In this document: piece after piece, positions 34,883 through 46,253 of the stretch | Layout of the letters: every line of letters starts with the position of its first letter | Position numbering within the stretch: the first letter of the stretch is position 1 | Assembly: GCF_030272615.1 (NCBI RefSeq) | Contig: NC_081407.1 | Span: 441,531,213 to 441,591,212 of the forward strand | DNA: 60,000 bases | Direction of reading: 5' to 3' | Source: Cryptomeria japonica | Taxonomy: Eukaryota; Streptophyta; Pinopsida; Cupressales; Cupressaceae | Notes under the pieces: generated by a model | The model's input: only the letters and a program-made list of their open reading frames with translations | What the model was told of the DNA's origin: nothing | Databases searched by the model: none | Translations under genes and position numbers: made by a program

Positions 34883-36106
34883 TGTTGGCATTTTGATGAT
34901 GTTTTGATTGTCATTGATGGACACACACTTTCTTGACGATGGACACACACTTTCTTGATGATGGAGACACACTTTCTTGATGTATGAGTTATGCTCAATC
35001 GGTAATTGTTCCAACTGGTATTGTGTATTATTGAATGTATAGTCTTTAGACTATCGATATTTTGCAGCAGATGTTTACCAGTCATAGATTGACTGAAGAG
35101 CTCAAGCGGTATTGGGACCCCAAGTGATTCAAGGAGTTCAAGTGGTACGAAGGACCCAAGTGGTAGTTAACTTTTGATCGGAACACTATGATCTACCAGT
35201 CTTCATTTTTGACAACCGATAATTGGTATATTGTATCAACCGGTATTACTCTGCAATGAGTTACCAACTGGTATTACTGTAATATCTGATGAGTTATCAT
35301 CCACTGACACTTTGGTGGTGATTTTGTGTCGTGTTACCAAATGTGTGTAGATGCACTGAACCTAGGAACTTGTAGTCTAATCCTATTGGATCGACATGAA
35401 ATCAATTTCCTTTATAAGGACATCATGTCTAGGGTTTGCATGTGAGATGCATGATATGTGTAAGAGATAGAGTATGAGACATTATGCGATCATTGAAGAG
35501 AAGATTAGGTCTATGTGAAGAGATAGAGTGTGGAGATATTGAAGACTGAAGTAATGTTGAAATGCATTAACAATGAGCTGACAAGGATATAATTAAGCAT
35601 ACTATGCTATTGTCTAGATCATTCACTTGTTGATTACTAATATCTTTGACAAGTCTGAAACCCTTAACCGGGCAGGCCCAGCAAAGCCTTTGTAAATCCT
35701 CTAACAAGGTGGTTCACAATTTTGGATCTGAAATCCTTTAACAAGGTAGTCTTTAACAAGACTTATCTCCTAACAAAGATCTAGATTCCTAATAGGATCT
35801 GTTCTAGTGAAGAACATTGTATGACCTTAATCAGTTTGACTTTAACCGATCTGGTTTCTATTCTGCAGATAGTTACTTGTGAGTTTCTACTCACCCTGGT
35901 TTTTCCCATTTTGGTTTCCACATCAAATATCTTGTGTTATGGTGATTGTGCTCTTATGGGCGAATGCTTTGTTTTCTATTTGGTTTGCATTTATCTTAAC
36001 CGGTTTATTAGTGAATCTGTTGCACCGGTTATCTGCTAAACTATTTAAGAGTTTGTTTACAATAATTTTTGGTATACTAATTAACCCCCCCTCTTAGTAT
36101 TCATCA
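34883..36106 (+). repeat. element C 3' LTR
   Basis: 1,224 bp. Three tandem copies of the GATGGACACACACTTTCTT phrase near 34917-34980. It carries the same AATCCTTTAACAAGGT and CCTGGTTTTTCCCATTTTGG blocks as the 5' copy and ends TATTCATCA. Confidence 0.94.
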
Positions 36107-37320
36107 CCGTTGTCAATTACCCATTCATCTTTGTCTTCAATTTTAGCAGCAAGTGCCTTTTCTTTAGGTATATTCTCTTCTAGTACTGAATCATCTTCCT
36201 TGATAGCCAGGAACACCCATTCCTTCTCATTGTCGAAACCACTAGCAAACTCTTCTATCGGTTCATCATCAAAATCAATAATGCCTTCCTCATCCGCTAT
36301 GTAGCATGATTTGAGTTTGTTTTTCTTGTACTTATACTTGTTTTGATATGTAGGGTTAGGCATAAATGATCTTCTAACTCTTTCTTCAAATGTTGAATTC
36401 CTTTTACGACATCTAGATGCAAAATGACCAATCTTATTACATGCAAAACATTTAAAAGGTTCTTTTCCGTCATACTTACTTCCTACTAGTCCTTTAGGTA
36501 CTCTTCTAGAAAATAGTGCTTCAAGTTGCTCAAACTCATCATCTTCTCTCTTCATATCTTCCAATTCCTTTGCATACAAATCTTTCCAGTCTTGCTTACC
36601 GGTTGTAGATGTAGATGTATGAAAAGTAGGTTTAGACTTCACAGCTCTAGAATGTCCAAATTCTTCAAGCTCAAAAGTAGATAGTTTATCCACCAAAGTA
36701 TCTTTGTTGATAGATTTATTAGCCATTGTTCTCAACTCATTGATAATAGTAGCCTTCATTTTTTAAGCCAGTGGTAGGGCTCTCAGGACTTTAGAAACAA
36801 TTTCATCTTCACTTAGAGTTCCACTACAACATTGAATTCCCATAACAATCTCATTTACCCTTTCCATGAATGTAGTAATCCTTTCATCTTCTTCCATATT
36901 TAGGTTTTCATATCTCACCCAGTAACCATCAAATTTAGCAATCTTCATTATAGGGTCACCTTCATTAAGAGTCTCCAAATTATCCCATATAGCCTTTCTA
37001 GATGATTTGTCGGCTAATCCCATTATTTGTTGATCATAAAGTGCACACAAGAGGGATTCTCTTCCTCTACAATAATTCTCAAGCTCCTTTTCTAGGTTTG
37101 CCAAAGGAGGATTGATAGATCCTAGATTATAGGGTGTGACACCATTCTATGTGATCTCCCAAATATCCTTGCCCAGACATCTCAGATGAGTTTCCATCTG
37201 AATCTATCCATACTGTGTAATTTGTTCCATCAAGCCTCAGAATATCCCTTTGAAAGATAGCTCCAGAAGAACTGGATGAACTTGAATTGTTAGTCGCCAG
37301 AGGATCTTCCTCAAGCGGTT
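36107..37320 (-). pseudogene. element B gag and start of protease
   Basis: Minus strand: near 37310-37140 a frame-damaged N-terminus (LRLDGTNYTVW, LGKDIWEIT-like). Then an open frame 36763-37104 (IMGLADKSSRKAIWDNLETL, MERVNEIVMGIQCCSGTL), a TAA, and 36107-36759 in the same frame with MKATIINELRTMANKS, an intact knuckle CFACNKIGHFASRC, a Lys/Tyr-rich segment, and WVIDN at the edge of element C, where the protease DSG motif is split. It is closest to D gag among the copies in this window. Confidence 0.9.
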
Positions 37321-37343
37321 AAGCTTTCTATAGAGAGGACCAA

Positions 37344-37356
37344 AGCTCTGATAGCA
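37344..37356 (-). promoter_or_regulatory. element B primer binding site
   Basis: Minus strand reads TGCTATCAGAGCT, two bases from the LTR, one change within 12 bases from the initiator tRNA-Met site. Confidence 0.88.
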
Positions 37357-37358
37357 AT

Positions 37359-38573
37359 TGTTAGACAATTCAAATAAACAGAAGACAACTAAGAGTGGGG
37401 GTGAATAAGTTGTCACATATTATTGGAAACATTAGCAATTTAAACTTTAAACCAAAACCCAAAACATTAATACCGGAATAGCAGTTAAACCAATTAAGCA
37501 TAAACAATAATCATAGAATAAATACCATCGACATGACACCAAGATTTGTAGATGGAAAACCCGGTAAAGGGAAAAACCACGGTGGGAAACCTACCCATAG
37601 TCAGATAATACTTCTGTATTAAGTAGGTGAATTACAATTGAAGGGACTGCACTTGCATGAAGGCAAACAACCTAGAGTGCACTGCTCATCACAAGAGGAG
37701 CCTCACTTACTACATATAAATATAGACTATAATTTAGATAAGTGTTGAACTACAAATGATAGCATCTCTTATGCCTGAGTATAGTTCTGGTTAAGCTCAA
37801 TACCAGAGGACCAAATCCTCTTACATAAACCCAATTTGATCTCCAATGATCGACCAACTCCTCTTCCTAAATGATATATTATTTGCACATTATTTTCACT
37901 AACCATGACCTCTAACATAACCATGATGATCTACAATGAGATCTTACATCTATATAAACAAACCCTCAACCATAAACAATTAAGTCGACCACCAGATAAT
38001 AAACCAATTACATAATTAAAAACCATGTCGGCCTTAGACCAAACAAATAATATCTAACACATAAGACATCCCAAAAATACATCGATGGGTCCAATCCACA
38101 CATTACATTAAAGCCGGTCCATAACCTAGATCAACCGGGATCCAATATAGGTCCACACGCTTCAGTAATGATCTCCATCCACCAAGTCTCGAACATGATC
38201 ACCAACAACATCCTGAAACTCCACCAGAAGCTGCACCAACAACACTTATGCAATTCATCAAAGATCTTCATCAAAAGCTCTGCCGGTGAAACCCTCGCCA
38301 GAACCAGAAACCAAGCTTCTAAGCAAGAAGGATAGCATCTGATCCCCAGACCAAAACCAATTTACCAAATATGAGTATGAGTATCATGAACAAGCCAATT
38401 ACATCAGCAAACTATACTGGAGCCTGCCAGATCATGTCAGATCCAAATCAACCAAAAACCACTCAACCTACCAGGACTAGAAGGGTGTTAGTAAAGCATC
38501 CAAACAGATAGTGTTGGAATCAATGACAAAAACATCAATGCAACACATAATCAATTCCACCAAATGGCCAACA
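37359..38573 (-). repeat. element B 5' LTR (right copy)
   Basis: 1,215 bp, TGTTAGACAATTC to GGCCAACA, matching 2314-3551. The G tract is short here (GTGGGGGTG near 37396) compared with the long run in the left copy. Confidence 0.94.
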
Positions 38574-38616
38574 CATATATCTTGTGACATGAAGAAACTT
38601 TTTTCATTACAAATGT

Positions 38617-40458
38617 TTAATTTGATTTTTTTAAATCAACTTCCAAGAACATAGATTCATCCTTTATTAGGATATCTTCTTCCTCTTTAGTTATAATAAT
38701 TTTACAAAATTCTTTCCCCATGGGATAGGAAAATGAATAAGGAGCTTTAGAATCACCTGTAGAAACAAATTCACCTGAAAATAGAGGATTGTGGTAGACA
38801 TCTTCACCATAGAAAAAATCACCATCCAAATCTTTTAAGCACAAACCTATGCTATGGACATCATGAGGCTTTACTCCATTGAATTCCTTCATTGGATCAT
38901 CCATTACCTCAATCCTTTCTTGATTGTTGGCACAATTCCCAAAAATATCCTTCAATATAGGTTCATACACTTGATCTAAAGATTCAAAAAGTGGATTGTT
39001 GTGAGCTTTGAATGCTCCATAAGGCATAGATTGCACTTCCACCGAAGTTGATACACCTACATAGATTTCACCTTCAGCTTTCTCAACAATATCCATATAG
39101 CCTTCTATATTCTCTTGACTCAGGGATTCTTCTATATGAAACTCTTCATGAAATCTGAAAGCTTCATACTCATGTTGCATGTATGATAAAGAGTGGATAC
39201 TTGGAGATTCATCTTCTTTCACTAGAGGCTGATTTGGAAGTTTATCAATATCTTCAAATGTAAATATCTCCATTTCTGAAGGAAAAGAAGATATCTGCAA
39301 AGTTTCATTTGTGGTTGCCTCTCCACTAGTTAAAGTAGTACAAAGTTGTCCATTGGATGTTATACTTCTAATTTTATCAACATGTCTTTCCACTTTAACA
39401 ATTGGTAATGTATGAATAGGAATATCTTCTCCACATAGATAGTCACCATCAAAAGTTTCAAGACACCAATAAGGAATAAAGACTACATGAGATTCTTTTT
39501 GGGATGCTCTTTCCTCATCATCTTCTTCAAGCTCTTTGTTTTCAAGTTGATAGACAACTTTTTCTTTGCTATGACAATATTCATAGTGCTCATGGCATTT
39601 TCCAATGCAATCTTCTTTTTCTATCTCACTCACCTTTTGATCTTTCTCTCGACCTGTATTTTTACAAGTAGATGTGACTTCATCTTCTTCTACATATACA
39701 CATTCTAATGAGCTCATTTCATTACTTTTCTCACAGGAATTCATATCAATAAGAAAATGATTCTCATTCTCATCTTTTTGTTCAATATTTTGTAGCTTTT
39801 GAAGCAACAAAGGGTACACCTTATCAGGATCAAGATGTCTATTTCCATAGAAGTTTTTCAAAAACTCGATCTATTTTGAAACATTGACAATCTAATTTTG
39901 TTGGGCAATAGGTATAGAAAACAAATTGCTATTATTCTCTATCATTGGTTTTGAATCTTCTTCACCTATAAATGTATGACCTCTTTTTGATAAACATTGT
40001 TGATCATAAGAAAGAAGTTGGTTCCCTCTTCCATTTTTCTCTTCAATATTTTGCAAAGCTTGGAGTAGAGAAGAATGAAGTTTATCAGGATCAAGTTGCT
40101 TTCCACTATAGAAACTCTTCAAGAAGTTGACTTGTTTAGGATCATCAAGACTTTGATTCTATTGAGTAATTGGTACTGGAGAAAGATCACTTTTGTCTTC
40201 ATCTTTCTTGATTGTTTTTGATTTAGGTAAATGATCACAAGCAAGAAAACCGATATCTTTTCCATACTTTTCATCAATGCTTTGCAACACTTGACGTAAG
40301 GCAGGGTGAATCTTATCAGGAGTAAACTGCATGCCACCATAGAATATCTTCAAGAATTCAACTTGTATGGGCTCATCACAATCTTGCTTCTTTTGATATG
40401 AGCAGTCTTCATCATCACTTTCACGGTCACTTTCCAACTTTCCTTTATACCAAACCAT
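38617..40458 (-). pseudogene. ORF1-like gene with triplicated motif (Ogre-like)
   Basis: A single minus-strand frame from ATG 40458 to the stop at 38617, about 614 codons, broken by three TAG codons (near 40160, 39890 and 39868). The N-terminal third has three copies of a unit of about 110-130 codons with core FLKIFYGGMQFTPDKIHPAL, FLKSFYSGKQLDPDKLHSSL and FLKNFYGNRHLDPDKVYPLL, each followed by LQxIxEK. The rest is acidic and contains a second, twofold motif (CLETFDGDYLCGEDI and CLKDLDGDFFYGEDV). No known enzyme motif. The start lies 96 bases downstream of the primer site. Ogre ORF1 proteins are of unknown function. Confidence 0.72.
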
Positions 40459-40553
40459 TGTTCGGAATTTGATCTTTTAGACAGAGTCACCAACCTTCAT
40501 TTTGAAGAAGGTACCTTGAAATTTTAGAGGAACAAAACACACTGGTATTTCGA

Positions 40554-40571
40554 TCCCCAGTTGAGTCACCA
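40554..40571 (-). promoter_or_regulatory. tRNA-Arg-type primer binding site
   Basis: Minus strand reads TGGTGACTCAACTGGGGA, close to the TGGCGACTCxxCTGGGGA primer sites of Ogre elements, complementary to a tRNA-Arg 3' end. It follows an LTR-type end (CCAACA at 40578-40583) by six bases. Confidence 0.7.
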
Positions 40572-41270
40572 AAAATATGTTGGTAAATAGATTTGCCACT
40601 GTGGTTGTTTATTTGAAACTGACCCTATTTGCCCAAAGAGTAGTGACAAACGTTCCAATAGTTGGAGAGATTGTAGTAAAACCACAATCTTCCTTTGCGT
40701 TTGAGAGGGGCAGCTCCCTCATATGATGGGGGTATTTGGGATTTTTGTGTACTTTTTACCTGAAAGTACAAAAAGTAGACAAAACTAAAGAAAGATGAAT
40801 AATAGAAACCCCAATGAAAGACATACAAACACCAAATAGGATTTCACAAATGATGATAGATACAAAGGGGGTTAAGCACAAAACAAGTTTTAGATATGCA
40901 AGGATGATGAAAGAAAGACAACAAACCTCAACATACAAAGGAATAAGCTGTAATAACACATACAATTCCAAATACCAAGAAATGATGTGATTCATCAATT
41001 AAATAAATTTTGGAATAGAGAATCAATGGATTCCACAAATACACAAAAGGATTATCAATTTAACATACAAGAAAGAGATAATCATAACACATAAACACAT
41101 CAAATACATACAAATCAAATGCATTCTTTGTTATTCTTTTGAAAATATAAAAAGTCCAAAAGCTTTGAGTACCAAAAGTGAAAACCAAAAGTTCTTTAAA
41201 GTTTCTCTACAGAATTTAGCAGAGTTTCCCCTCCATCAAAAGTCCCCCATTTTACAATGCTAAAGCCTTG

Positions 41271-41278
41271 TATTTATA
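41271..41278 (-). promoter_or_regulatory. TATA box of the minus-strand LTR
   Basis: Minus strand reads CCTATAAATACAAGG around 41266-41280, a good plant TATA context. Transcription would start about 30 bases to the left, near 41240, and run into the primer site and ORF1. Confidence 0.6.
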
Positions 41279-41280
41279 GG

Positions 41281-42379
41281 TTTGAGAGAATAACTAATTT
41301 GCAACCACTTCACCTAACTACTTAGGATAACTACCTAAGGGAATACTTAGAGTAACTACCAAATTGAAGACAAGCTAGGATTTGCCTAACTTTTACAAAA
41401 ATAAAGCCCAAATTATAACTTTAGTTAAAATAAGTGATATAAGTCACTTTTTCAAAAAGATAAGTGGAAACACTCGTTGAAACAATGAACAGGTTGTCAA
41501 TTTAGTCAAAGTGAGCACTGTGTCATGCTGCAATCACAAACAATTTGATCTTCAAGGAAAATAACTCCAACTCCAACTTGGAAAGTTACTCCTTTGCATG
41601 CAATCAAATATCCACCTTTTGTAACTAACCCCAAATCACCAACAAGAAAATTGAAACCTATCAAATTCTCATTACACCTCTTAAAGCTAATATCTGAAAA
41701 GAATTTACAAATGATGCAGCTTTAACAAGGGCTACCTATACCATTTCTCAAGTTGAGATCATGAAAATCATCTTCGAAATACTTTGTAGATGTCACATTT
41801 TCTAACTTCATCACATGAATGACATAAGTCATTTTTACAAAAATGTAACTAACAACTTTTGAATTTGAAGGACCAAATCATTGATCTTGCTAAAGTGGCT
41901 TTCCATCTTCATTAGCTTCTTCTCTGACACTTTTAGGACATGCACTCCAATTGCTTCTACATCCGTTCAACATTCTTTTATTTCATAAACATAACATTTA
42001 TTTTCCTAATGGGAAAGTTTGTATGATGGCATGATTGATTCTTTGCATTCATACATTGTATATTCCATCAATCATATTTCGAAGAATATTTGAATCCTTG
42101 CAAAAGGTATTATCTAAATTTGTCCTCTCAATGTCATAAATAGATCTTCTGACCAGACGTGAAAATAACAAATTTGATGCCGATATAGTCATTAATGGCA
42201 AGTTGGTTCAAAAGTGGTGTGCATTTGCAACCCATTACTCTTCCTCTTCCTTGACTTTGCTTGCATTATATCTTAATGATCAACTATAGATGTGATTACT
42301 CATGTAATTGAAGGATGTGCAACCACCTTTCACTAAATAGGACACAAGAAAAATGGTTTGAGAGTCCTGCATTAATTCA
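41281..42379. other. unassigned stretch, probably partly LTR U3
   Basis: No gene seen. The first few hundred bases are probably the upstream (U3) part of the minus-strand LTR. I could not find the LTR's outer edge because the partner LTR is not in the window. Confidence 0.4.
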
Positions 42380-42860
42380 AACAAAATACATACTATGCAC
42401 ACATTCTACAATCATCTCATTTTGTGAGATGACATTGTTAAACAATCCACATCCTTGTATATGCTTCTACATTTTGTAGGTTGTGAGGATGTTAAAAAAG
42501 GTAGTGAATTTGATTTTGTCTCTGCCAACTACATTTCATGAAAGAGTTCATGTCTTTGAATCTGCATTCTATTTGATGACATCTCTTCACTGCATTCTAT
42601 CAAGCAGTTAACACACATTGTCTATTCCTTCACATTTTGTGTGAGCATTCATTTATAGAAGATCTATTTTGTGCAATCTCACAAACATGATATTGCATGA
42701 GGTGACTGATCTTCAAGACGCGTTGTTGAACAACTCATGTGCAAAGTCTGCATTATCCTAGGTTGTAACTTAGATGTTTTGAAATGGTTCTCCAAACAAT
42801 GCCTTGTTTATGCTTCCATCTGTCTTGCACATTGAAAAGAGTGTTCCAACTATAAATCTT
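42380..42860 (-). pseudogene. decayed PPR protein gene fragment
   Basis: Minus-strand pieces read like plant PPR (pentatricopeptide) repeats of the PLS type: AHTKCEGIDN and LLDRMQ, then RDVI after a stop, around 42570-42660, and MCKTDGSIN, AHELFNNAS and RSVTSCNIM around 42680-42840. Frames are broken by many stops. A related fossil lies at 56090-56400. PPR proteins bind organelle RNA; this is a relic. Confidence 0.55.
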
Positions 42861-44139
42861 TATAAATAAAGTTTATAATGTCAGGATACATTATTCTTGT
42901 TGTCACTCAAATTATACCCATAATGCACAAGTTGAAAGCTAAAGCAACTTGGTGACACATGGGATAATTCTCAGGCTTCTGGGTTGCCTATAGTGAGAAT
43001 TAACCTCCAGATGAAGGGATGGTTCCCTATAAATAACTCTAAATCTTTACTGAGAAAATGGATAGGAAAAACTAAAAATGAAAATAGAATGACTTGCAAA
43101 TGCTAAACCAAGGTGAAGCATCAATAAGATACCTAAAAATGACAGAGACACACTCCTAAAAACACTAATCTGCACAAATAGACTTCAGGTTCATAACATA
43201 TAAATATTTCATGCAAAGAATTTAAAATTCATGAAATTGAAAGGAAAGAAAAACTTTCACAATCAACCAAATGAACCAATTTATCACAATGCACAACTTG
43301 TGACTTATAAATGAGACAAAAACTTTAAAGGTTATTTAAACAATAACACAATAAACTAGCTCTCAATCATGAATAAGAAAATGAATTGTAGAGACATAAG
43401 GCATAAGCTGATAATTTTTATTTAGTATTCTGTCATAAAACTACACAGGAGCTACAAGAATGTATTCCCTGCTAAAACCAACAAGAGAAAGATCAAGAAC
43501 TAGAGAAGAAAGATAAATTTTTTTTCCTTTTATACAAAAACCTTCCAAAAGGTAGAGGAAAGATAACTCTAGAATGAGTGAAGATAAAATCCCACTGAAA
43601 AAATCTCTTTTGAAAACTGATCCTCTCATAGATATAAAAACCACCAAAAATGCTCAAAATCATGAAAAAAACTCATGCAATTCAGTTCAAACTCTTAGTC
43701 AACTAAAGGTTGACCCATATGGAACTCAAAATCAATCCTTACTACCTCAAGATCATGAGAAAGACTCATGCAGACTTGCTCTCAAGCTCAAATCAGACCT
43801 CAAACTACCTGATGACTTCTCTTCTCATTTCACATGCATCCCTGGACACTACCTTGCCTGCCACCACTTTCGGCTTCTAACTGTAACTAGCATTGCTTTC
43901 TTCATCGGGTTATTGGGTTAGCATTGAAACACTTATTCTAATGGCTAATGATATGCTTGCATTTCACTTGCTTTTCTATCGGGTCATCAGAGTAGCATCA
44001 AAATACTTACTTCGATGTCTGATAGCTCCACTCCGACTTGCTTCAATCCACTGGCGACCTCATCGAGATATTGGGGTAGGTGGAAAACTGGTTGTTCTGA
44101 TAGCTAATGGTAGCACTCCACAGATTTGTTTGATGGGCC
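42861..44139. other. unassigned stretch
   Basis: No supported gene. An open frame of 115 codons at 43574-43921 on the plus strand has no recognisable motif and is probably chance. It contains a near-duplicated phrase (CAATCATGAAAAAAACTCATGCA and similar near 43665 and 43750). Confidence 0.4.
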
Positions 44140-45230
44140 CCACCACTTGGTCGCCAAGTCACGACAAATAAACACCGCACATCTTCTGATCGTGGTATAG
44201 TGACCACCGCTAGATCTTTAGGAACTTGTTCATAATTTATCTCTTCTGAGTTGCTCTCTTCATATGTGCCATGTGTCAACCTTTGGTTTGCTCTCAGATA
44301 CACCTTGTCTTCCATCTTAACTGCCACTGGACCTAGACCCACCTTGTCACTAAGTCGCAGCAATAACTAGGCATGCAACTTTTCCTTGCACCTTAGCAAT
44401 AGCCATCGGATCTTTCATACTTGCATGATCCTTATCTCACCTAGGCAACACCCTACTGGTGGGCTCGCCACATGTTTCTTTTTGTTCTCCTTTGGATCCA
44501 ACTAGATACCACCTTAACTACCACATCATCAGTCGCTATGTCGCATGAGATAACTAGTGAGCATCTTCATCATGTGGTATAGCGATGACCATTGATCTGC
44601 CCTTAAATTGTTCAATCTTTAACCTCTTAGCTACTCACCTTTAACCCTAGTTGATTTTCTCACTTATGCAGCGTGTGAACATGTGTCACCCCCTGATTGG
44701 CTCTAGAGATCTACCTAGGAACCACCTATCTGTCAGGCCTACCATGCATCTTGTTCTGCCAGATATCATTCTTTCGGCCAAACTACTCCCTCGGCGAGCC
44801 ATTTACAAGTCTCATCAAACCTGCAATTTCATCAATATTATTCTTTTGGCCAAATTACTCCCTTAGCGAGCCATTTACAAGTCTCATCGAACCTGCAGTT
44901 TCATCGATGCCTTTATTTTATCGGTGGGACTGCTTCTGATTTCTTCGATATACCGTATGTCGATGGAACTGAGCCTTTGACAAAACCTTTTAGAGATTCA
45001 TCATGGCTAAGGTCTGCTCGATAAGTCACCCATTCATGCCATGTCACCACCACTGGACCACCACCTATCCATGGTCTTATACTCTCTGCTCTTACACATC
45101 ATCAGTCGCCAAGTCACAATGATATCCGGTGAGCATCTAACCATCATGACATAGCGACAACCTTTGGATCACCGCGATCTGCATCTGATCTTCCTTACTT
45201 TCTTGACCTTTAACCTCTTCCCACCAACCG
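44140..45230. repeat. degenerate dispersed tandem repeat
   Basis: Three related blocks near 44150-44240, 44525-44640 and 45105-45220 share phrases of the type CAGTCGCYAAGTCRC, GAGCATCT, ATGRYATAGCGAC and CCTTTAACCTCTT, at irregular spacing of about 380 and 580 bases. Family unknown. Confidence 0.5.
44768..44911. repeat. 72-bp tandem duplication
   Basis: ATTCTTTCGGCCAAACTACT at 44768 and ATTCTTTTGGCCAAATTACT at 44840 start two copies of a 72-bp unit that runs through AGCCATTTACAAGTCTCATC to about 44911, with a few substitutions. Confidence 0.85.
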
Positions 45231-45924
45231 GTCTAAAAATTAGTTAGCCTTGAGATGTGCACACATGCGAGGTCCACTGGGCGATGAGCCTCTTCTCTCC
45301 AAAATCCTATAAGATTTGACACTACAGTTATATGTGACTTTAGTTTTAAATACAAAAATGCTCCTCCCCGCGACCAATGTGGGATAAATGTTCTTCATGC
45401 CTGGTGACTGAAAATGCTTGGAAGTTCTCTGGCATTTTAAAACCCTCTTTGGCACCCAAGTAAAAACTTTACATAGGCCGATTGCATTTGCTCTAAGTTT
45501 CTTTTGGCCTTACATCAACCATGCCATTTCATCTTCAAAGGAGCATAAATATCTTTGTGATCTACAACATGTTGAGCTCAACCCTCGTGGGAGTCACATC
45601 TTAACCCACATACTATCTCACTTTTCCTATATCTGCACATGAAGCAAACAAGTTAGACAAAAATAGTGCATTTTTTATTTCTCATTCATGATTTGACCTT
45701 TTCAAAATGAATGAATGAAAGGCTTCATTAGGGCACTAAATTTGGCATGTGCAAAATTTGGTAACAATTCTATAATTCCAAAATTTGCATGTATTTTACC
45801 AAAGCATTTCCAACATAACCACCTGACTAAACTAAAGCAATCTTTATGATTTGATGGGGGTATGTGCACAAAGATGGTGGTCAGAAAATTGGACACCACC
45901 CAAAAAAAACATGGAAAAACAAGT
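45231..45924. other. unassigned stretch before the DNA transposon
   Basis: No gene or clear repeat seen. The left end of the DNA transposon may lie in here; I could not fix it. Confidence 0.4.
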
Positions 45925-46130
45925 AGTGCGTATGCAGTTCTAAAATTTGAAATGCCCACGTACGCGCTCAAGTTTGTTCTTCTTGAGCCTAGAGAAGGTA
46001 GCGCGTACGCATTGCTTTTAGGAAAATGAGTGCATATGCGCTAAGCCTAGGAAAATGAGCATGTATGCACTGCTCGTAGGAAAATAAGCACGTACACGCT
46101 AATAATCCAAATATAACTGTGTATGTGGTG
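45925..46130. repeat. left palindromic-motif array
   Basis: Seven copies of a 12-14-bp motif centred on GTAC or its decayed GTAT/ATAT forms: near 45925, 45956, 46000, 46029, 46058, 46087 and 46117. Examples: AGCGCGTACGCAT, AGTGCATATGCGCT, AGCACGTACACGCT. Three successive copies are spaced exactly 29 bases apart (46000, 46029, 46058, 46087) with GGAAAATGAG-like linkers. Likely transposase-binding sites. Confidence 0.8.
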
Positions 46131-46253
46131 CCTGTTAAAAAAAGTAAAAAAAAAACTGGGTCTCATTTACCTATGAATAATGTGTTTTTACTTCATTTTT
46201 TTTCATTTCCTCTCCTAAACCACGAACGGGGTGCTAGATTTGTCCTCCAAGCT

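Larger units (their letters stand above)
14496..36106 (+). mobile_element. element C: non-autonomous LTR retroelement, second level
   Basis: Inserted in the protease of B. The LTR starts TGTTGGCATTTTG at 14496, is interrupted at 14671 by element D, resumes at 28688, and ends TTCATCA at 29702. The second LTR is 34883-36106. The target duplication reads CCACT at 14491-14495 and CCGTT at 36107-36111, two transitions apart; the flanking protease sequence rejoins correctly when C is removed. Interior: primer site, gag-like four-knuckle gene, large ORF2, polypurine tract, and no polymerase. Same architecture as element A. Confidence 0.93.
2314..38573 (-). mobile_element. element B: Ty1/copia LTR retrotransposon, outermost of the nest
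   Basis: Outermost element, split by three insertions. Both LTRs start TGTTAGAC and end CCAACA. The 5-bp target duplication CATAT lies at 2309-2313 and 38574-38578, an exact match. On the minus strand the order is LTR, primer site, gag, protease, integrase, reverse transcriptase, RNase H, polypurine tract, LTR, which is copia order. Its own sequence is in four main pieces: 2314-4236, 10991-12741, 13689-14495 and 36107-38573. It is dead: gag, integrase and pol carry stops, and two integrase catalytic acids are changed. Confidence 0.95.
38574..41280 (-). mobile_element. 5' part of a Tat/Ogre-like Ty3/gypsy retrotransposon, host of element B
   Basis: On the minus strand: an LTR with TATA box ending at 40578, a tRNA-Arg-type primer site at 40554-40571, then a long ORF before any gag. 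An extra ORF1 between the primer site and gag plus a tRNA-Arg primer are traits of Ogre elements. No RT or gag is visible to confirm, because element B interrupts the copy at 38573 and the left side (2037-2313) soon ends. The outer LTR boundary to the right is undetermined; 41280 is only the region I can argue for. Confidence 0.6.
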
